Source: Phanerodontia chrysosporium
Lineage: Eukaryota; Basidiomycota; Agaricomycetes; Polyporales; Phanerochaetaceae
Reading direction: 5' to 3'
Assembly (NCBI GenBank): GCA_001910725.1
Contig: MJGA01000015.1
Span: forward strand, 186,001-250,000
DNA: 64,000 bases
The position numbers and the translations under genes are program-made. This document shows positions 1 to 11,801 of this stretch, piece after piece. How positions within the stretch are numbered: position 1 is the first letter of the stretch; each line of letters starts with the position of its first letter. A model generated the notes under the pieces. It worked only from the letters and a program-made list of their open reading frames with translations. It was not told where the DNA came from and made no database searches.

Positions 1-21
1 TTTAGACTGAGTTAACTCTAG

Positions 22-1269
22 TGTAGTCACAAGGGCAAGGACGGCAAGACGATAATTTGCCGTGCCATCCTGCAGAACCCCGGCCCTGACGGGAAGCCAT
101 GGGTGTGCAACCACGCATGCTCAGGGGCGCCACAAAGCCACTGGCGCAACGTGCATGGCACGTCAACTCCGGAGACGTTCAACGGCACGTGGTTCAACGC
201 GTACTTCTGCTCGATGGACGAGTTTTACCAGTACCACGGGTACGCGCCGCCGCTGAACTGCCGGGAGGGCTTCGAGCCCCGCGCGCAGCCGATCCACTAC
301 CCGAAGGACCAGATCGACAAGCTCGTGGACGCGTACGGTGGACGCGGGGGGTGGACGACGGCGCAGTTCGACGACTGGGTGCGCCGCGAGACGGGCTTCA
401 GCGGGCAGGTGTACAAGCGGGACGGGAGCGACGACGTATTCCAGACGGAGGGCGAGGGGCTGGGCGACGATGAGGTGGACGAGCTGGACGAGTCCCAGAC
501 CTTTTACATGCCTGCGGACGCCGAGGACAGCGACGATGAGACCATCGACGGAGACTTCCACGCTCAGAAGGAGGTGCTGGACGATGACTTGATTCCGCGC
601 ATCGAGACGCTCGACGACGAGCTCATCCCCGAATACGAGAAAGACCGGGACTTCACCTACGGCACCTGGCCGCCAGCGCCTCCACCTGCGGGGTACACCG
701 GCTCGTGGGACATATATCCGAAGACATGCGTCTACCACCCAGAGTTCCGCCGGCTGTGGCTCATCGAGGGGCACTCCCCGGAGGAGAGCTACGAGATCCG
801 CCGGGAGGCGTACCACCTCCTGCACGACCCGCTCGTCGGGCCTGCGTCCCAGACCCTCGACGCCGCGGCCTTTGACCTCCCGTCCTGGGACGTGCAGCCG
901 CAGCCGGCCGATGCGTCCGCCACATACAACGAGTTCGCGTGGGCGCTGCTCCCGCAGCCGCCGAGCCCGACCTTTGCGCCTGAGGGGTACCACGCCCCGC
1001 CCTCGACACCATACTCCGAGGCGTACTACCGCGCAGAAGTCCCGGACCCGGCCGCGGTGTTTGCCTACTACCCGGCGACGTACCCGGCGCCCGCCGGTGA
1101 CGTGTCCGCCTTCGAGCAGCTGCAGTACCCTCAGCCACCGTCGCCCCAGCTGCAGTGGCAGTCCGCGCAGAGCACGGCGGTCCCAACGCGGCAGACGACC
1201 CCAGCGCCGACGGCCGACGAGCAGATCGCGGCGGAGGCGCTCCTCGGGCTGTCTGCTGGCTTCCGCTAG
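22..1269 (+). CDS. C-terminal exon of an unrecognised protein (5' partial)
   Basis: The frame is open from an acceptor-like ctctag at 16-21 to the TAG at 1267-1269; in-frame stops just upstream show that an intron ends there and that the gene begins outside the window. The exon encodes about 415 residues. Its first part has several Cys/His residues (CRAI, VCNHAC, then H residues) that could bind metal but match no finger spacing I recognise. An acidic stretch follows (repeats like DDEVDELDES and LDDDLIPRIETLDDELIPEYE), and the last 150 residues are rich in Pro, Tyr, Ser and Ala and probably disordered. No enzyme motif is visible. A GTG at 103 is only an internal codon. Function unknown; the coding call is well supported by frame length and composition. 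Confidence 0.7.
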   Translation, partial: CSHKGKDGKTIICRAILQNPGPDGKPWVCNHACSGAPQSHWRNVHGTSTPETFNGTWFNAYFCSMDEFYQYHGYAPPLNCREGFEPRAQPIHYPKDQIDKLVDAYGGRGGWTTAQFDDWVRRETGFSGQVYKRDGSDDVFQTEGEGLGDDEVDELDESQTFYMPADAEDSDDETIDGDFHAQKEVLDDDLIPRIETLDDELIPEYEKDRDFTYGTWPPAPPPAGYTGSWDIYPKTCVYHPEFRRLWLIEGHSPEESYEIRREAYHLLHDPLVGPASQTLDAAAFDLPSWDVQPQPADASATYNEFAWALLPQPPSPTFAPEGYHAPPSTPYSEAYYRAEVPDPAAVFAYYPATYPAPAGDVSAFEQLQYPQPPSPQLQWQSAQSTAVPTRQTTPAPTADEQIAAEALLGLSAGFR

Positions 1270-1800
1270 TAGAGTGTGCTCTTTCTTCACATGTTCTCGT
1301 TTCGCGTAGCAGGTCAGTCCGTTTTCTGGTTTTATGTCTGTTCTCTTTCATTCTGTACTGGGTCTCCTACGCCTGCTCCTCTCGTCTGATGGGGCATATC
1401 ATCTACATATACCTCCGTCATGTCGTGTATTTATATGCCATCTCTGTTGTCTCGCATATTTGAGTCTGTGTTTCTGTTCTCGTGCAATGCATATATATTC
1501 AAATCTCACCGTTCCTGGTGTCATTGCTGTGAGCTGTACTTCTCCCCTCCGATGATCAAAAGCCATTGTGCAACCACAAGTACTTCGTTCCAGTCGTACA
1601 CGTACTCCTGATACAATTATGCCAAGCAGGTGAGAGCAAGCGTACAACACGAGATCTACAGAGCGCATCCAGGGGAAATGACATCAGTGTGTACAGGCAA
1701 CAACAAGTGGATTACACGAAGCAGCGCTTCACATGCTAAAATAGCAACGGCACCGCGAATACGTCCCCGAGTGCGCCCTCTGGGGAAATGCCTAGAGCTA
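1270..1800. other. convergent intergenic region
   Basis: AT-richer stretch between two convergent genes. It should hold the 3' UTRs of the partial gene ending at 1269 and the DUF6533 gene ending at 1801. No gene or repeat recognised. Confidence 0.5.
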
Positions 1801-3655
1801 TCAATCCCCCTTGCCTGTAATCCGAAGTGGCAGCGTGAGGGCCCGTGCCTTCTGGTCGGCGCGCATCGTGCGGAGCTCGTCCATCTCGTACTCGGAGAGG
1901 CCGCCGGAGTCGGCGCTGCACTGCGCGAAGACGACGGCGGGCCGCTTGAGCGTGTTGCTGCGCGAGCGCGTCGACGTCTGCGAGCGCGTGCCGACGGCGC
2001 TGCGGCGGGCGCGGCTGGCGCTGCGCGAGCGGCTGCGCGCGCTGTGCAGCGGGAGCGCGAGCGTGGGCGGGCGCGCGACGACGATCTCGTCGTCGTGCCA
2101 CACGACGCCGCGCACGTTGAGGCAGAGCCGGCTGCCCATCACGCAGCTCATCGACACGGCGTAGTTCACCGCGGCCTCGGTCTTGATCACCTGGCGGCGC
2201 GCGGCGCGCGGGGTGGAGGTCAGCGGGCGCGGCGGAAATGAGAAAGGGCACGTACGTCGCCGCCGACGAAGATGACGGTGTTCGTGAGGTACACGGCGAA
2301 CAGCCTGTGCGGGGGTGTGAGCGGGTGCGCGAAAGATGGGGTCAGGGGCGGCACGCACACGAGGAAGTACACGACAGAGTCGCGCACGAGCACGGCGACG
2401 AGCTCGCGGCCCGCAGCGAGAAGCGTGCTCTTGCGCTTCCAGCCGTTGAGCGCGCGGGCGAGGACGAGGGCGCAGAGGAGGCTCTCGCAGATAATGATCG
2501 GGATCCAGAACGCGTAGAAGTACGTGATCTGCGCGAGGTTCAGCGGCGCGCAGAACGAGTAATCGAACAACGTGAGCACGGTGACTAGGGGTGCGGGCAG
2601 CGTCAGCCGTTGGAGGCGGTTGGGGAGCGAGGGCCGCACCTTCGATGCGCGAGAGCGCGAGGCCCATGATTGTAGCGGAGGAGACGAATGCGGCGGCAAA
2701 GACCGTGCCCATCAGGGCCATCACCTTTTTGTTGAGCCCGTACAGGGCGTAAAGCCGGAGCTGCAGGATCACTGCAGGGCCGTGCTCGTCAACGCCAGCT
2801 GAAACAGATGGCACTGTGCGGCAGACCTACGTTCGCTGAGTGTGAACGCAATGATCCCGGACACGCCTTGCCAGCGGAACCACGATACGCCTGCGATAGG
2901 TCAGCTTGGAATGAACGGCGTATTGAACCGTGGGACTGACAGCTAGGTCACATAGTTGGCTACCTCGTTTAAAGGAGATGGACGTGACTCACAGCTGTGC
3001 GGAGGTTAGTGGTGTTTTTCGGAGATAGCACTAGTGTACGCACTTCTCTAGTTAGTTCATTGCTAAACAGCACTGTTGGGAGGTCAACAGACGGTTTGAC
3101 GCGGAGACTCTAATCCCCACTTGCCATAGTTATTGAAACTACGCCGAGTCAGCGGCGACGTTCATCACGACAAGCAGCAACGACTCACACGACGGCAAAG
3201 AGCGTGTAGTATCGATTCTGAGACCGCATCAGCGACCGGAGGTAGTTCGGCGAGCAAGCTCCGTACCAGCAGGAAGAGCAATTTTCCAAAGGACCAGCCA
3301 GACTTCTACCAACGGAAATGAGCCCGGGACAGCATCTGAGACGGGGCAACGCGCACCCAGATTAACTCGACCTGTGAACGCGCACGCCACATTTAGTCAT
3401 GCGTCCGCGGAGGTTGCTAGGGCACGCTGACCTCTTGGTCCAACGTGACGACTGCAACACGGTGAGTTGTATGCACCTCTGTGCAGTCTATTCACACTTA
3501 CGGTGGTCGTATATTATAATAACGCTGGACGCCACTGTATTGTACGGCTTGTTAGTGTGATGATTGTGCAGAGGCAGGCTTTACATACGTTCTGAATACC
3601 GAGTCGTGAGTAGACCCTGCACCGTCTGCGCGAAAAACGCTGCTAGGGCTGACAT
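1801..3655 (-). CDS. DUF6533 multi-pass membrane protein built from micro-exons
   Basis: An agaricomycete-type DUF6533 protein, predicted to have several membrane helices; the family's function is not known. The start is ATG at 3655 (MSALAAFF...). Exons read from splice sites: 3655-3589, 3547-3502, 3451-3432 (20 bp), 3371-3357 (15 bp, coding VELIW), 3305-3267 (39 bp), a short exon from 3217, one at 2890-2831, then larger exons to the TGA at 1801. Joined, they give the family signature IYDHLVTLDQE-VELIW-KSGWSFGKLLFLL-NRYYTLFAV, then WFRWQGVSG and LILQLRLYALYG. Further helices lie in FVSSATIMGLAL, LNLAQITYFYAFWIPIII and LFAVYLTNTVIFVGG. The cytoplasmic tail is Ser/Arg-rich and ends in ITGKGD. 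The exon or exons between about 3190 and 2890 were not resolved. Family call firm; exact model moderate. Confidence 0.83.
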
Positions 3656-5234
3656 AGCCGATGGAGCCCAGAGGTAGTGGGTATGGGCATGCCAGGCAGG
3701 CCCGCCGCGGGCAGACGGTCGTATATAAGGCCTAGCCGAGGGCTGATGCATCAAAAGCGTGAGGGTCCGTCGAAGGTGCATGTCCGGAGGACCGTTGTAC
3801 GTCAGCGAAGGTTCTGATCAGGTCGCCAGCGAAATGCGCCGAGAACGCGCCCCGCCGGTCTCCACACCCCCGTCTGTGAGAAGGAAACGCGTGCTTCGGT
3901 GCGTGCGCTGATCGCTATGCAGGGCGTGGCTGCAGGGGTGCGTGGCGTCCAGGCCTTCGATGGCCACGTCGCGGTAAATTACGACGGACAAGGGTGTCGT
4001 TGGGAACGGGCTGCTCCATTGGTACGCTCGGCTGGACCCTGATGTCGGTGAGGCTCGCAACGCCCAGCCAGCGATGGCTGAATGGTAGAGCAATAACAAT
4101 CGAGAGCAACGGGTATCAGTTAACGAGGCCGCGGGCGTGGTGGTCGAGCGACTTACCATTCGGGGCCCTCGAGTGAGCGACTCGGAGGGGATCGTCTGGC
4201 AGATTATTGACCAAGGCACGATCGCAGGCTTCAGGGGCATCTTTGCTGACAATCTCTGTCTCAGTCGGCTGCATCTGCCTTTGTCTGTCCAAGCTGTGTG
4301 TTGAACCTAGGCCAGTACTACATTTGGTGAGCGTCCGGGTGTAGGTTGAACGGCAGTCGGACGGGGCGCCGCGGCGACATGAGCGCCTGCCCGCCAACAA
4401 GAGGAGACCGAGGTCACCGAGCCTCGAGGCGACCGCAGTCTGCATGTCCTGCGATCCTGAGCCCCTGTGAGGCCTCGTAGCCTCATCGCGCGCCAGACAT
4501 CGTATTACATTGACAGAGTCTAAACTCTAGCAGGTCGATTTCTTTGCGTTGCACGGTATTTCGGGGTCTTGACGCTGGGGAACCTGTCGTTGCCCTCTTC
4601 GAAGATCGCGATTGCGTTCTTGCCATACAGACACACCATGGCTGGAAAATGACGCAACTTTCACCTTGGGTTTGCTGTCTGGATGGTCAGAGAAGAAAAC
4701 GGAAGGTAGCAACGATCAAGCACCGCAAGCCATACACTGACAATGCGCTGAGAGTGCAAGTTCAAATGTAGTAACATGCACGGTGTCGATCAGTCCGAAC
4801 ACAACGGAGAGTAGAGAAGTGACCTTGCACGTCAAAGTGAGGAAGTCGACGAGAGATAGCAGCGAGCATCGAATGAGCCTTGCTTTTCATAAGTACTACC
4901 ACAGTGCATGCTCAAGCTTGCCCTTGAATTGAAGAGCTTGCTCTAGGTGTCGGGCGAGCGTGGGTTGGAGAGGCCTGATGTGGCGAAATAAAGACATAGC
5001 GTGGCGTTGGGACCTGCCCGACTGAGACCGTGGCGGCACGCCCCGACGCAGCCGACGCCCCTGATTGGCTTTCGGGAGTTGCCGAACTCTGACGTAATGG
5101 GGATTGTGCCAACTCAGTGTCAAGCGCCTCACCCGCCGAGAGCGGAAGGGCGGGAGCCAAACCGCACGGGAGCACAAGCTTGGGGTCTGGCTGCGTTCAA
5201 AACGCCATGCATCTGCTCTTGCCTCCCGACCACC
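3656..5234. other. 1.6 kb intergenic region between divergent genes
   Basis: This lies between the DUF6533 gene (minus) and the 6TM/DUF2421 gene (plus), so it should hold both promoters. Open frames of up to 144 codons occur on both strands, but none has recognisable motifs, a convincing splice pattern or skewed codon use. I do not call a gene here. A TATATAAG sequence sits at about 3723-3730. Confidence 0.4.
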
Positions 5235-8200
5235 ATGTCCGAGCACCAGCAGCCCTCCAACGGCAAGGGCTCGCCAAGCGAGAAGGCTGGCGACCACGCC
5301 TCGGACGACAGGCCAACCCTGTCCGCCTCTCCGAGCTCCAAGAAGTCGCTCCTCGACAGGCTGCATCTCCCAGCCTGGGTCATCACTAACTTGCGATCCT
5401 CGAGGTCACGGAAGATTTGGCTGAGGTGCTGGGTTGCTTCCTGGGCTGCCTATGTCATTCTCCTGCCCAATGCCTCCCTCAGGGAGCTCGGAAACGCGTG
5501 CGTCCTATGCTATCTTGTCGTGTCAGCCGCGCGTCTGATCACGTTCGAACAGCGCGTTCTTTGCCGCTCTCGCAAGCTTCATGATTCCAGTAAACATGCC
5601 GGTGCAGCTTTTTATATTTGTCAGTGCAGCCTTGCCATGTTGAGCATCTACTAAAGCCCTCTCCAGGCTCTGACGACTATGGTAGTGGGCCTATGTCTAG
5701 GTTGGGCGTTTGGCGCCGCTGCCATGAGAGCTGCCCTCGCGGCTCGGAACCAAGAACTCCTCAAGCAGAGTCTGCAAAGGGAGGCTCAAAGGTGCGCATA
5801 TACCCACATTACGAGAGCATGCATTCAACCTCCCACAGCACCGCGGGCTTAGCCAATCCCGAAGCTCTGTTCCAAGCAGACATATTTGCGGGAAAATTCC
5901 TCGACACCGCGTGAGTGTGTTGCTCGTCGTTGGGGAAATTTGGGTAACTCATCAAGCATCTCAGGTCGTCATTCGTGTTCGCTATATTTTTAGGATTCGG
6001 TTGCTTCATTTTCGCCCTCATACGATCCTATGCCCCAAAGCTCATGCTTATGAGTGTATTCGGCACCATTGCAATGGACATCTTCTGCGTAAGCACATCC
6101 CCACTGATTCAACTCATCCTACTCACGCGACTCTATTCATGCAGAGCTACGGTGCACTATTCCCCTTTGGCCAGTATACCCTCCTCAACTCACTGCTCGA
6201 ATCTATCGCCTGTTACTGTGCGATTGCCATCGTCTGCATCGTCTTCATCTTCCCCGAGACTTTAAACCATTCAACGCTTGTGTCCACATCTGCCCTGGTT
6301 GGCCGCCTAAAGGACATCGTCGACCTTCAACAGCAAATATTGAATGCTCATCCTGACGATCTTGCGGAAGGGACGCCACTCGCTGCGAAAATGCAGGGTC
6401 TGCGAGTGTCCGTTTTCATGCACATTCAGCAAAGTGCGCAGAACTGCAGTTACTTGCTCGAATACCTCGTCTTATCAACCTTTACAGTGATGGGCTCGCT
6501 GAAGTTCATCGGCGCCGAGTTCAGCTGGGGAAAATGGAATGCTGACGACGTCAAGGGCCTCAAAGAGCCACTCGTGCTCCTCGTCAATCGTGCAGGTATG
6601 GTGAATGTGTATACACGTACCAATATCCACTTAATGCCCCTCTACAGCCGCGTTCCATACCTTTCTGAGGCTAGCGGGACACCATGACGCTCGTGACTCG
6701 GAACACTCCCTGTCGCGCGAGGACTCGGCGTCGTCGGACACGCCTGCATCGAGCATCACAGGCGTGCAAAGCTTCACAGGCGACACGCCCCTCCTGCGAC
6801 AGCTGCGCCAGGACCACCACGCAGCCGAGTCGACGTACTCCGTGCGCATGCACGACGTGCAGCCTGTGATCGCAGAGGCGACGGCGGACCTGCGCGGCGC
6901 CTGCGCCGACGGGCTGCGCGCGACGCAGGCGGTGCTCGACAGCATCAACACGCGGCGGTACGCGCGGCGCGGGGACCGCGACGGCGACGAGAAGCTCGCG
7001 GCGTTCGACAGCGCACTCGAGCGGCTGCGGGCGGCGCTCGAGGACTTCAAGCACACGCGCCGGCTGCAGCTGCTCGCACCGTACGAACGCGTGTTCGCGG
7101 ACGCCCGGGCGACGGCGCCGCGTGACCTGCGGCCGAGCGCGCTGCCGCTGCGGACGCTGTACGTCGCGCTCGTGTTCGCGGCGAACCTCGTCGTGCTCGC
7201 GGACGCGGTCGTCGGGCTGATGGAGTACGTGCAGCTGACGGCGCACAAGCGCACGCGGAACCGGATGTGGGCGCCGGGCGGGCTGCGTGCACTCGGGCGC
7301 GCGATCGTGTCGCGCGGGGACGCGAGCGACCAGGCGGCGGGCGAGGACCATGCGCCGCAGCCGGACGAGGAGCTCCACGATGAGGAGGCGCCGTACCGTG
7401 TGTCCCGCCCGTGTTACTTTGCTGCGTTCAGGACGCTGTGTCGCTGACTGTGCTGCCATAGGACGCGACCCCGATAGCCGGCCGCCGACGAACGCGGGGC
7501 AGAAGGTCGCACATCGGTTGCACAGCCTGTACAAGTGGACGAAAACACCTGAAGCTCTGGTATGCTCGCGCGTTCGAGAGAGGTCCATCGTGTTGCTCGT
7601 GCTGACGAGTGTCAGTTTTGCTTCAGATACGTGTTTCTGTCCATCGCACTGTACATACCGGCCGTGGTGCGCACGAGTGCACGTAGGTCTCGCTGTCCTC
7701 GACATTGTTGATGGTCGCTTAACCCAACATTAGACTTTATCTACGTCAACAAGGGCTCTGGTCACTCATCATGGCGCAGACGACGTTGAACATCTTTGTG
7801 TCGGACCAGATATTCAAGTGAGCTTCGCATACTTATCCTATGCATTCTCTCATGAAATACTAGTTACTTCACGCGCCTGCTCGGCACCTTCGTGGGTGCG
7901 GTCCTGGGCTTGCTCTCGTGGTATATCGGTGCATCGTTTTTGGTATTTGTCATACAACAGTACTGATGATGTCTATGCGAAGGCGATGCAAAGAGCAATG
8001 GTAGCTCTTACGGTTCAGGCGCCACGATGGCGGTATTCCTTGTTCCTCTCGTCTTTATCAGGATATTCTCTCCGCCACAGTACCTCGCGGGCGTACTGCT
8101 CGGCTGTGTGCGTGCCTTCATTACTGCGTGGATACTCCGTCTGATGCACGAGGCCCCAGGCGACGTTCGTTCTTGTACAGGCTATTCCTGGATCGACGGA

Positions 8201-9291
8201 CACCTTCACTTGGTCGGGAACCCCGGAATCGGCTGGGACGTGGCGTGGCGGCGGTTTGTGACTGTAGTCATCGGTGCGGCTGCCCATCTCTCCCCATCGC
8301 AGCAGCGCTGACAGTGTGGCAGGGAGCGCCGCGTCGTTCGTGATCATGATGCTCCCGCCCAAGTCCGGGCGCAAGGCCGTGCGGCTGCGGAACGCGTCGA
8401 ACATCGCGCAGCTCTCGTTCCTGTACTCGGACGTGATGGCGGCGTGGATCAGCAGCGACAGCGGCGGGCGTCACGCGCACGGCTCGCTCAGCGAGCTCCT
8501 CCCGAATGCGCGCAAGAAGTTCCTCGCGCTCGCGACGCAGCTGCAGGCCGTCAAAATGCAGACCGCTGTCGCGCGCTGGGAGGGCAGCGTCCGCGGCGCG
8601 TGGCCCTTCGAGGAGTACATGAAGCTCGCGAACGTCCAGACGGACATGATGAGCAGCCTCGCGCTGGTGCGTGTCCGCTGCGCTCCGTGGCACAAGTGCT
8701 GACGCCCTGTTCCGCTGCCCAGCTCGCGAGCGCACTCGCGCAGGTCGACCCCGCGCTGCGCGCCGGCTTCCTGCAGCGCACGATGGCGGTGAACCCGAAC
8801 TTTGTCAGTGGGCGCCCCCGCCCCCCTCTCTCTCACGACGTTCAGCCGTGCTGACCATGCTTGGACGCGCAGATTGCGGACGTGATGGCCACCTTTGCGC
8901 TCGTCTCGCAGGCGCTGCGCACAGGTGAGCCCCTCCCACAGGCGTTCCATCAGAACCTGCTCGACCGGCTGCATTACCACGGCGCGGTCGGCCGACACAC
9001 GCTCGCGGGCGCGAATGGCGGGGCGAAGGACGCCGTGCACCGCAGCCACCTCGACCAGGTCGAGAGCTACGAGTTCATGTTCTATGCGACCGCCATCTGC
9101 GCGGTGTTCCAGGTCGTCGAGGTCAGTGCCTTGTTGTGTTGTTACATGAGATGACTGGGCTGACGCAAGGGTGTGCTTAGGGTTTGAACGAGCTCCGCGA
9201 GATCACGACGAGACTCTGTGGCGAGATTCCACTGCAAGGATGGACAAAGTGGCGGGCAGAGTACGACCAAAGTCATGTCATGAAGGGATGA
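5235..9291 (+). CDS. ER transporter-like protein, 6TM N-terminal domain plus DUF2421
   Basis: Large multi-exon gene of the fungal family that joins a six-helix N-terminal domain (ArAE_2_N, aromatic-acid-exporter-like) to a second FUSC-like membrane block and a C-terminal DUF2421 region. Substrate unknown. ATG at 5235 opens a charged N-terminus, then LPAWVITNLRSSRSRKIWLR and a first helix. A spliced exon from about 5564 gives FFAALASFMIPVNMPVQLFI, followed by the family hallmark GLCLGWAFGAAAMRAALAAR. Further helices include FAIFLGFGCFIFALI, SYGALFPFGQYTLLNSLLES and CAIAIVCIVFIFP. The second block includes GLWSLIMAQTTLNIFVSDQ and FTRLLGTFVGAVLGLLSWYI near 7750-7930. The DUF2421 part ends with FEFM-type sequence ESYEFMFYATAICAVFQ and RLCGEIPLQGWTKWRAEY before the TGA at 9289-9291. 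About a dozen short introns. The exon at 6660-7440 is markedly GC-rich. Confidence 0.9.
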
Positions 9292-9767
9292 TATACCGAG
9301 AGCCTCTGAATATCACCTGATCTTGTACATGTACACAATCATGACCAGTTCGTGATCAATGTCATTACCATCCCAAGGCTCTGCGATAGCTCAGGTCAAA
9401 AAGAATGCAGTGCAGGCCGCCGTCAACGCTCTCTCTCGGGGCTCAGCGCGAACCAGAAGTAGCTGCCCCCGCCTCCGCTCCGCAACTCGGGCGGGATAGA
9501 GCACGGGCCACGCTAGACGGCGAGTCGTGCGTCGCGCCGTACAACCCCGCGAAACCTGATGCACTGTGCGGCGTGCGTGGAAGGTCTGCAAGCGGCGTCG
9601 ACGCATTTGCGAACGGCGAGGGTGCGTCCCTGGTATCCGCGGGTTGGCGCTGCGGCACGGAGGGCGCGCCGAGCAGCGCGCCCATCGCGAGGAGACCCAC
9701 AACGAACCTGGGAGCGCAACATCAGCTCGGCACGAGCAAACGCGTCCGGATACCGTCGACAATTGAC
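9292..9767. other. convergent intergenic region
   Basis: Space between the converging DUF2421 gene and the unknown minus-strand gene. The first ~100 bp are AT-rich (likely 3' UTR). Minus-strand open frames continue through part of it but look like frame shadows. No recognised gene. Confidence 0.4.
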
Positions 9768-10805
9768 CTACCCGGCTTTCTTCCCCGACCGCGGCTCGCT
9801 CGCTCCAGCGTCGGGTGGGTCCGTCGCGCGCCGGGGCTGCACACGCGGTGGGTCGTGCGGGCGCACCGGCGCAGACACAGGTGAGGGCGTGCGGGGAGTG
9901 CGTGGCGGCGCGAGCCTCAGATCCAGGTCCCTCTTCGTGGTCACGCGTCGAAGGCTCTTCGTGCGGTTCCCGGCGACGGGGAACGGCGGTGTGCGCGCGC
10001 GGCGCGTCTCGGGCGGCGCGGAGGGCGCGGTGCTGCGGGGTGCGCGCGGTGCAGGGAGCATCCTGGAGGGCTCTGCGAGCGTGATGGGGATGATGCCCGA
10101 GCGCGGCGGGCGGGTCGCGGGATCGGGCATGTGCACCGTGTGGTGTGTCTGCGCGGGGCGCGTGCTTGGCGGCGGCGGCGTGGCGGGCGTGCAGAGAATG
10201 TTGAGGGCGAGCACCTCCGGCGTGATGCCCTCGTCCATGAGCGTGTGCGCGGGCCCGCTGTAGTTGTAGCGCGCCATGAGCCACGAGCTGAGCATGTCGA
10301 CGGTGCGCGGGCCGATGCCGGAGTACACGAGCGGCACGTCCGTTGGCAGCGGCGCGGGGGAATCACAGATGCGAGCGGCCTCCTCAGCGACCTCCATCGC
10401 GATCTCAATATATCTGTAGTCACTGCTGTTGTGGTGCGCGTCAAGCTGCAATGCTAGCGCGCCAGGGGGGACGCCAGGAGATCGCATGTCACTCGAGGCG
10501 GGGGTCGTGGGGCAGCTGCGCGGTTCAGATGCCACGCTGCTTGCGCGGCTTCTTGGACGCATCCTGGTTTCGACTGCTGAACGGGGATGAAGGTACGCGT
10601 CCTCGACCTCTACATTAGCTGAGAAGATGTCTTGACGTGTCAGGTCGAAAGGCATCAGCGGACTCCCGAAGATGGCGTCTCCAAGCAGCTTCATCTTCGT
10701 GTCGTCGTTAGCTTTCCCGCTAGGCGAAACCACCACAATCGGTGGGATGGATTGGGCACGAGCTCTGAAGCTGGCATTACTGCGACGGCTTAGCCAATAT
10801 CTCAC
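9768..10805 (-). CDS. unrecognised Pro/Ser-rich protein
   Basis: Open frame of about 345 codons ending with a stop at 9768. The upstream limit is uncertain: position 10805 is a GTG inside a donor-like GTGAGA, so an upstream exon is possible. The first in-frame ATG is at about 10694 (MKLLGDAIFGSPLMPFDLTR). The N-terminal half has an ordered-looking stretch (YRYIEIAMEVAEEAARIC, then DVPLVYSGIGPRTVDMLSSW and MARYNYSGPAHTLMDEGITP). The C-terminal half is low-complexity Pro/Arg/Thr (PAPRAPRSTAPSAPP, PPRTPRTPSP) and ends GKKAG. No family recognised. Likely a lineage-restricted protein, perhaps partly disordered. The gene is supported by frame length, third-position GC and the ordered segment. Confidence 0.55.
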   Translation of the reverse strand: MRYWLSRRSNASFRARAQSIPPIVVVSPSGKANDDTKMKLLGDAIFGSPLMPFDLTRQDIFSANVEVEDAYLHPRSAVETRMRPRSRASSVASEPRSCPTTPASSDMRSPGVPPGALALQLDAHHNSSDYRYIEIAMEVAEEAARICDSPAPLPTDVPLVYSGIGPRTVDMLSSWLMARYNYSGPAHTLMDEGITPEVLALNILCTPATPPPPSTRPAQTHHTVHMPDPATRPPRSGIIPITLAEPSRMLPAPRAPRSTAPSAPPETRRARTPPFPVAGNRTKSLRRVTTKRDLDLRLAPPRTPRTPSPVSAPVRPHDPPRVQPRRATDPPDAGASEPRSGKKAG

Positions 10806-11801
10806 ACGAAAGCGAAAGGGTACTCAACGCATAATGTCGTGCTTGCTGCACACGCTCAACACGGCTCACAGGCATCATCTGTTCAGACACCGCGTTCATC
10901 ACCGACGTGTTTCGTTCACAACCGACGTTCAGGAGTGGGTATTGGCGTTGAAGACCAGACGACCAGCGAATGGCGGGCGGGGGCAAGGAGAGCCGAGAGA
11001 GAGCGCGACGGGGCCGGGGACGGTGACTGCCAGCAGTGAAGGGCCCGCGCACGACCGGTGATGCCTTATATGCTGCCGCAAACACAGCATTCGCGCATAG
11101 ACCGCTGACGCTGCTGTTGGGACGATCAGCCGTGGGCAGCATCAAGGCTCTCTGTTTGAGATCGCAGCGCCGCCCTCAGAGGGCCCTGCGGCGCGCACGT
11201 ACCGCGCGTCGCCATCGCGTCGCCAGGTCGTGACCGCGTCGGGAGCCCCTCCTCGAATGCCCTGCCTGCCGCGAGCTGCTGCATGCGCTATGGTATGGCG
11301 GCGCGTACCAGCAGTTTGTCAATAGGTTGCCGTACCGATGTGGCGATGCGTCGTGCGGGCTGGTTGCGAGGACTTTGTGCGTAACGATGAGAACGAATGT
11401 ATCGCTCGGCACTGGCGTCTCGCAGCCTGGATATGACCGTGGTGGGAGTCCAAGCGCAAGTTCGTACGAGCGCGTCGAGCGCCCGAGGGCATCATCACCA
11501 TCATCCCGCCGAGGCACGCGTATGAGCCTGATCCTCGCCGTGTCGCCCGATGGCATGATGCTGGGGGCCGGCCAGCCAGACGTGATAGATGAAGAGCCTG
11601 GGCTGCCCTCAGCTCCGCCGCTACATTTGTCCTTGGTAGCGCACAAAGGCCATAAGTGGGTCTTCAAGACAAACTGGTCACTGCGAGCGAAGTTAATCCA
11701 ACTTTACACTCAGGAGACACGCATATGTTGCTTCGGAGGAAGTAGTGCCATTCCGGATGCTGGTATTATACATGTGAATGCTTTCATGACCATATTAACG
11801 T
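10806..11801. other. about 1 kb without a recognisable gene, 3' of the truncated cyanase
   Basis: This is where the missing catalytic half of the cyanase gene would be expected. I translated the minus strand from 11,700 to 11,500 in all three frames, and read the longer minus frames to 11,170, without finding the cyanase catalytic motifs (a YRxYE-like segment or GDGIMSAI). The remaining frames have no recognised motif. An undetected upstream exon of the 9768-10805 gene could lie at its left end. Confidence 0.45.

Noticed and set aside
163..1290. Long minus-strand open frame opposite the first exon (375 codons)
   Set aside because: Arg/Val/Leu-rich shadow of the GC-rich coding exon on the other strand; no motif and no start context.
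3719..3731. TATATAAG as TATA box of the DUF6533 gene
   Set aside because: The element is oriented for the plus strand; on the minus strand it reads CTTATATA, a weaker match, and its distance to ATG 3655 is about 70 bp.
9391..10284. Minus frame of 297 codons overlapping the unknown Pro/Ser-rich gene
   Set aside because: Composition (His/Arg/Ala/Pro) is typical of an alternate frame of GC-rich coding DNA; the overlapping frame has ordered segments and better codon use.
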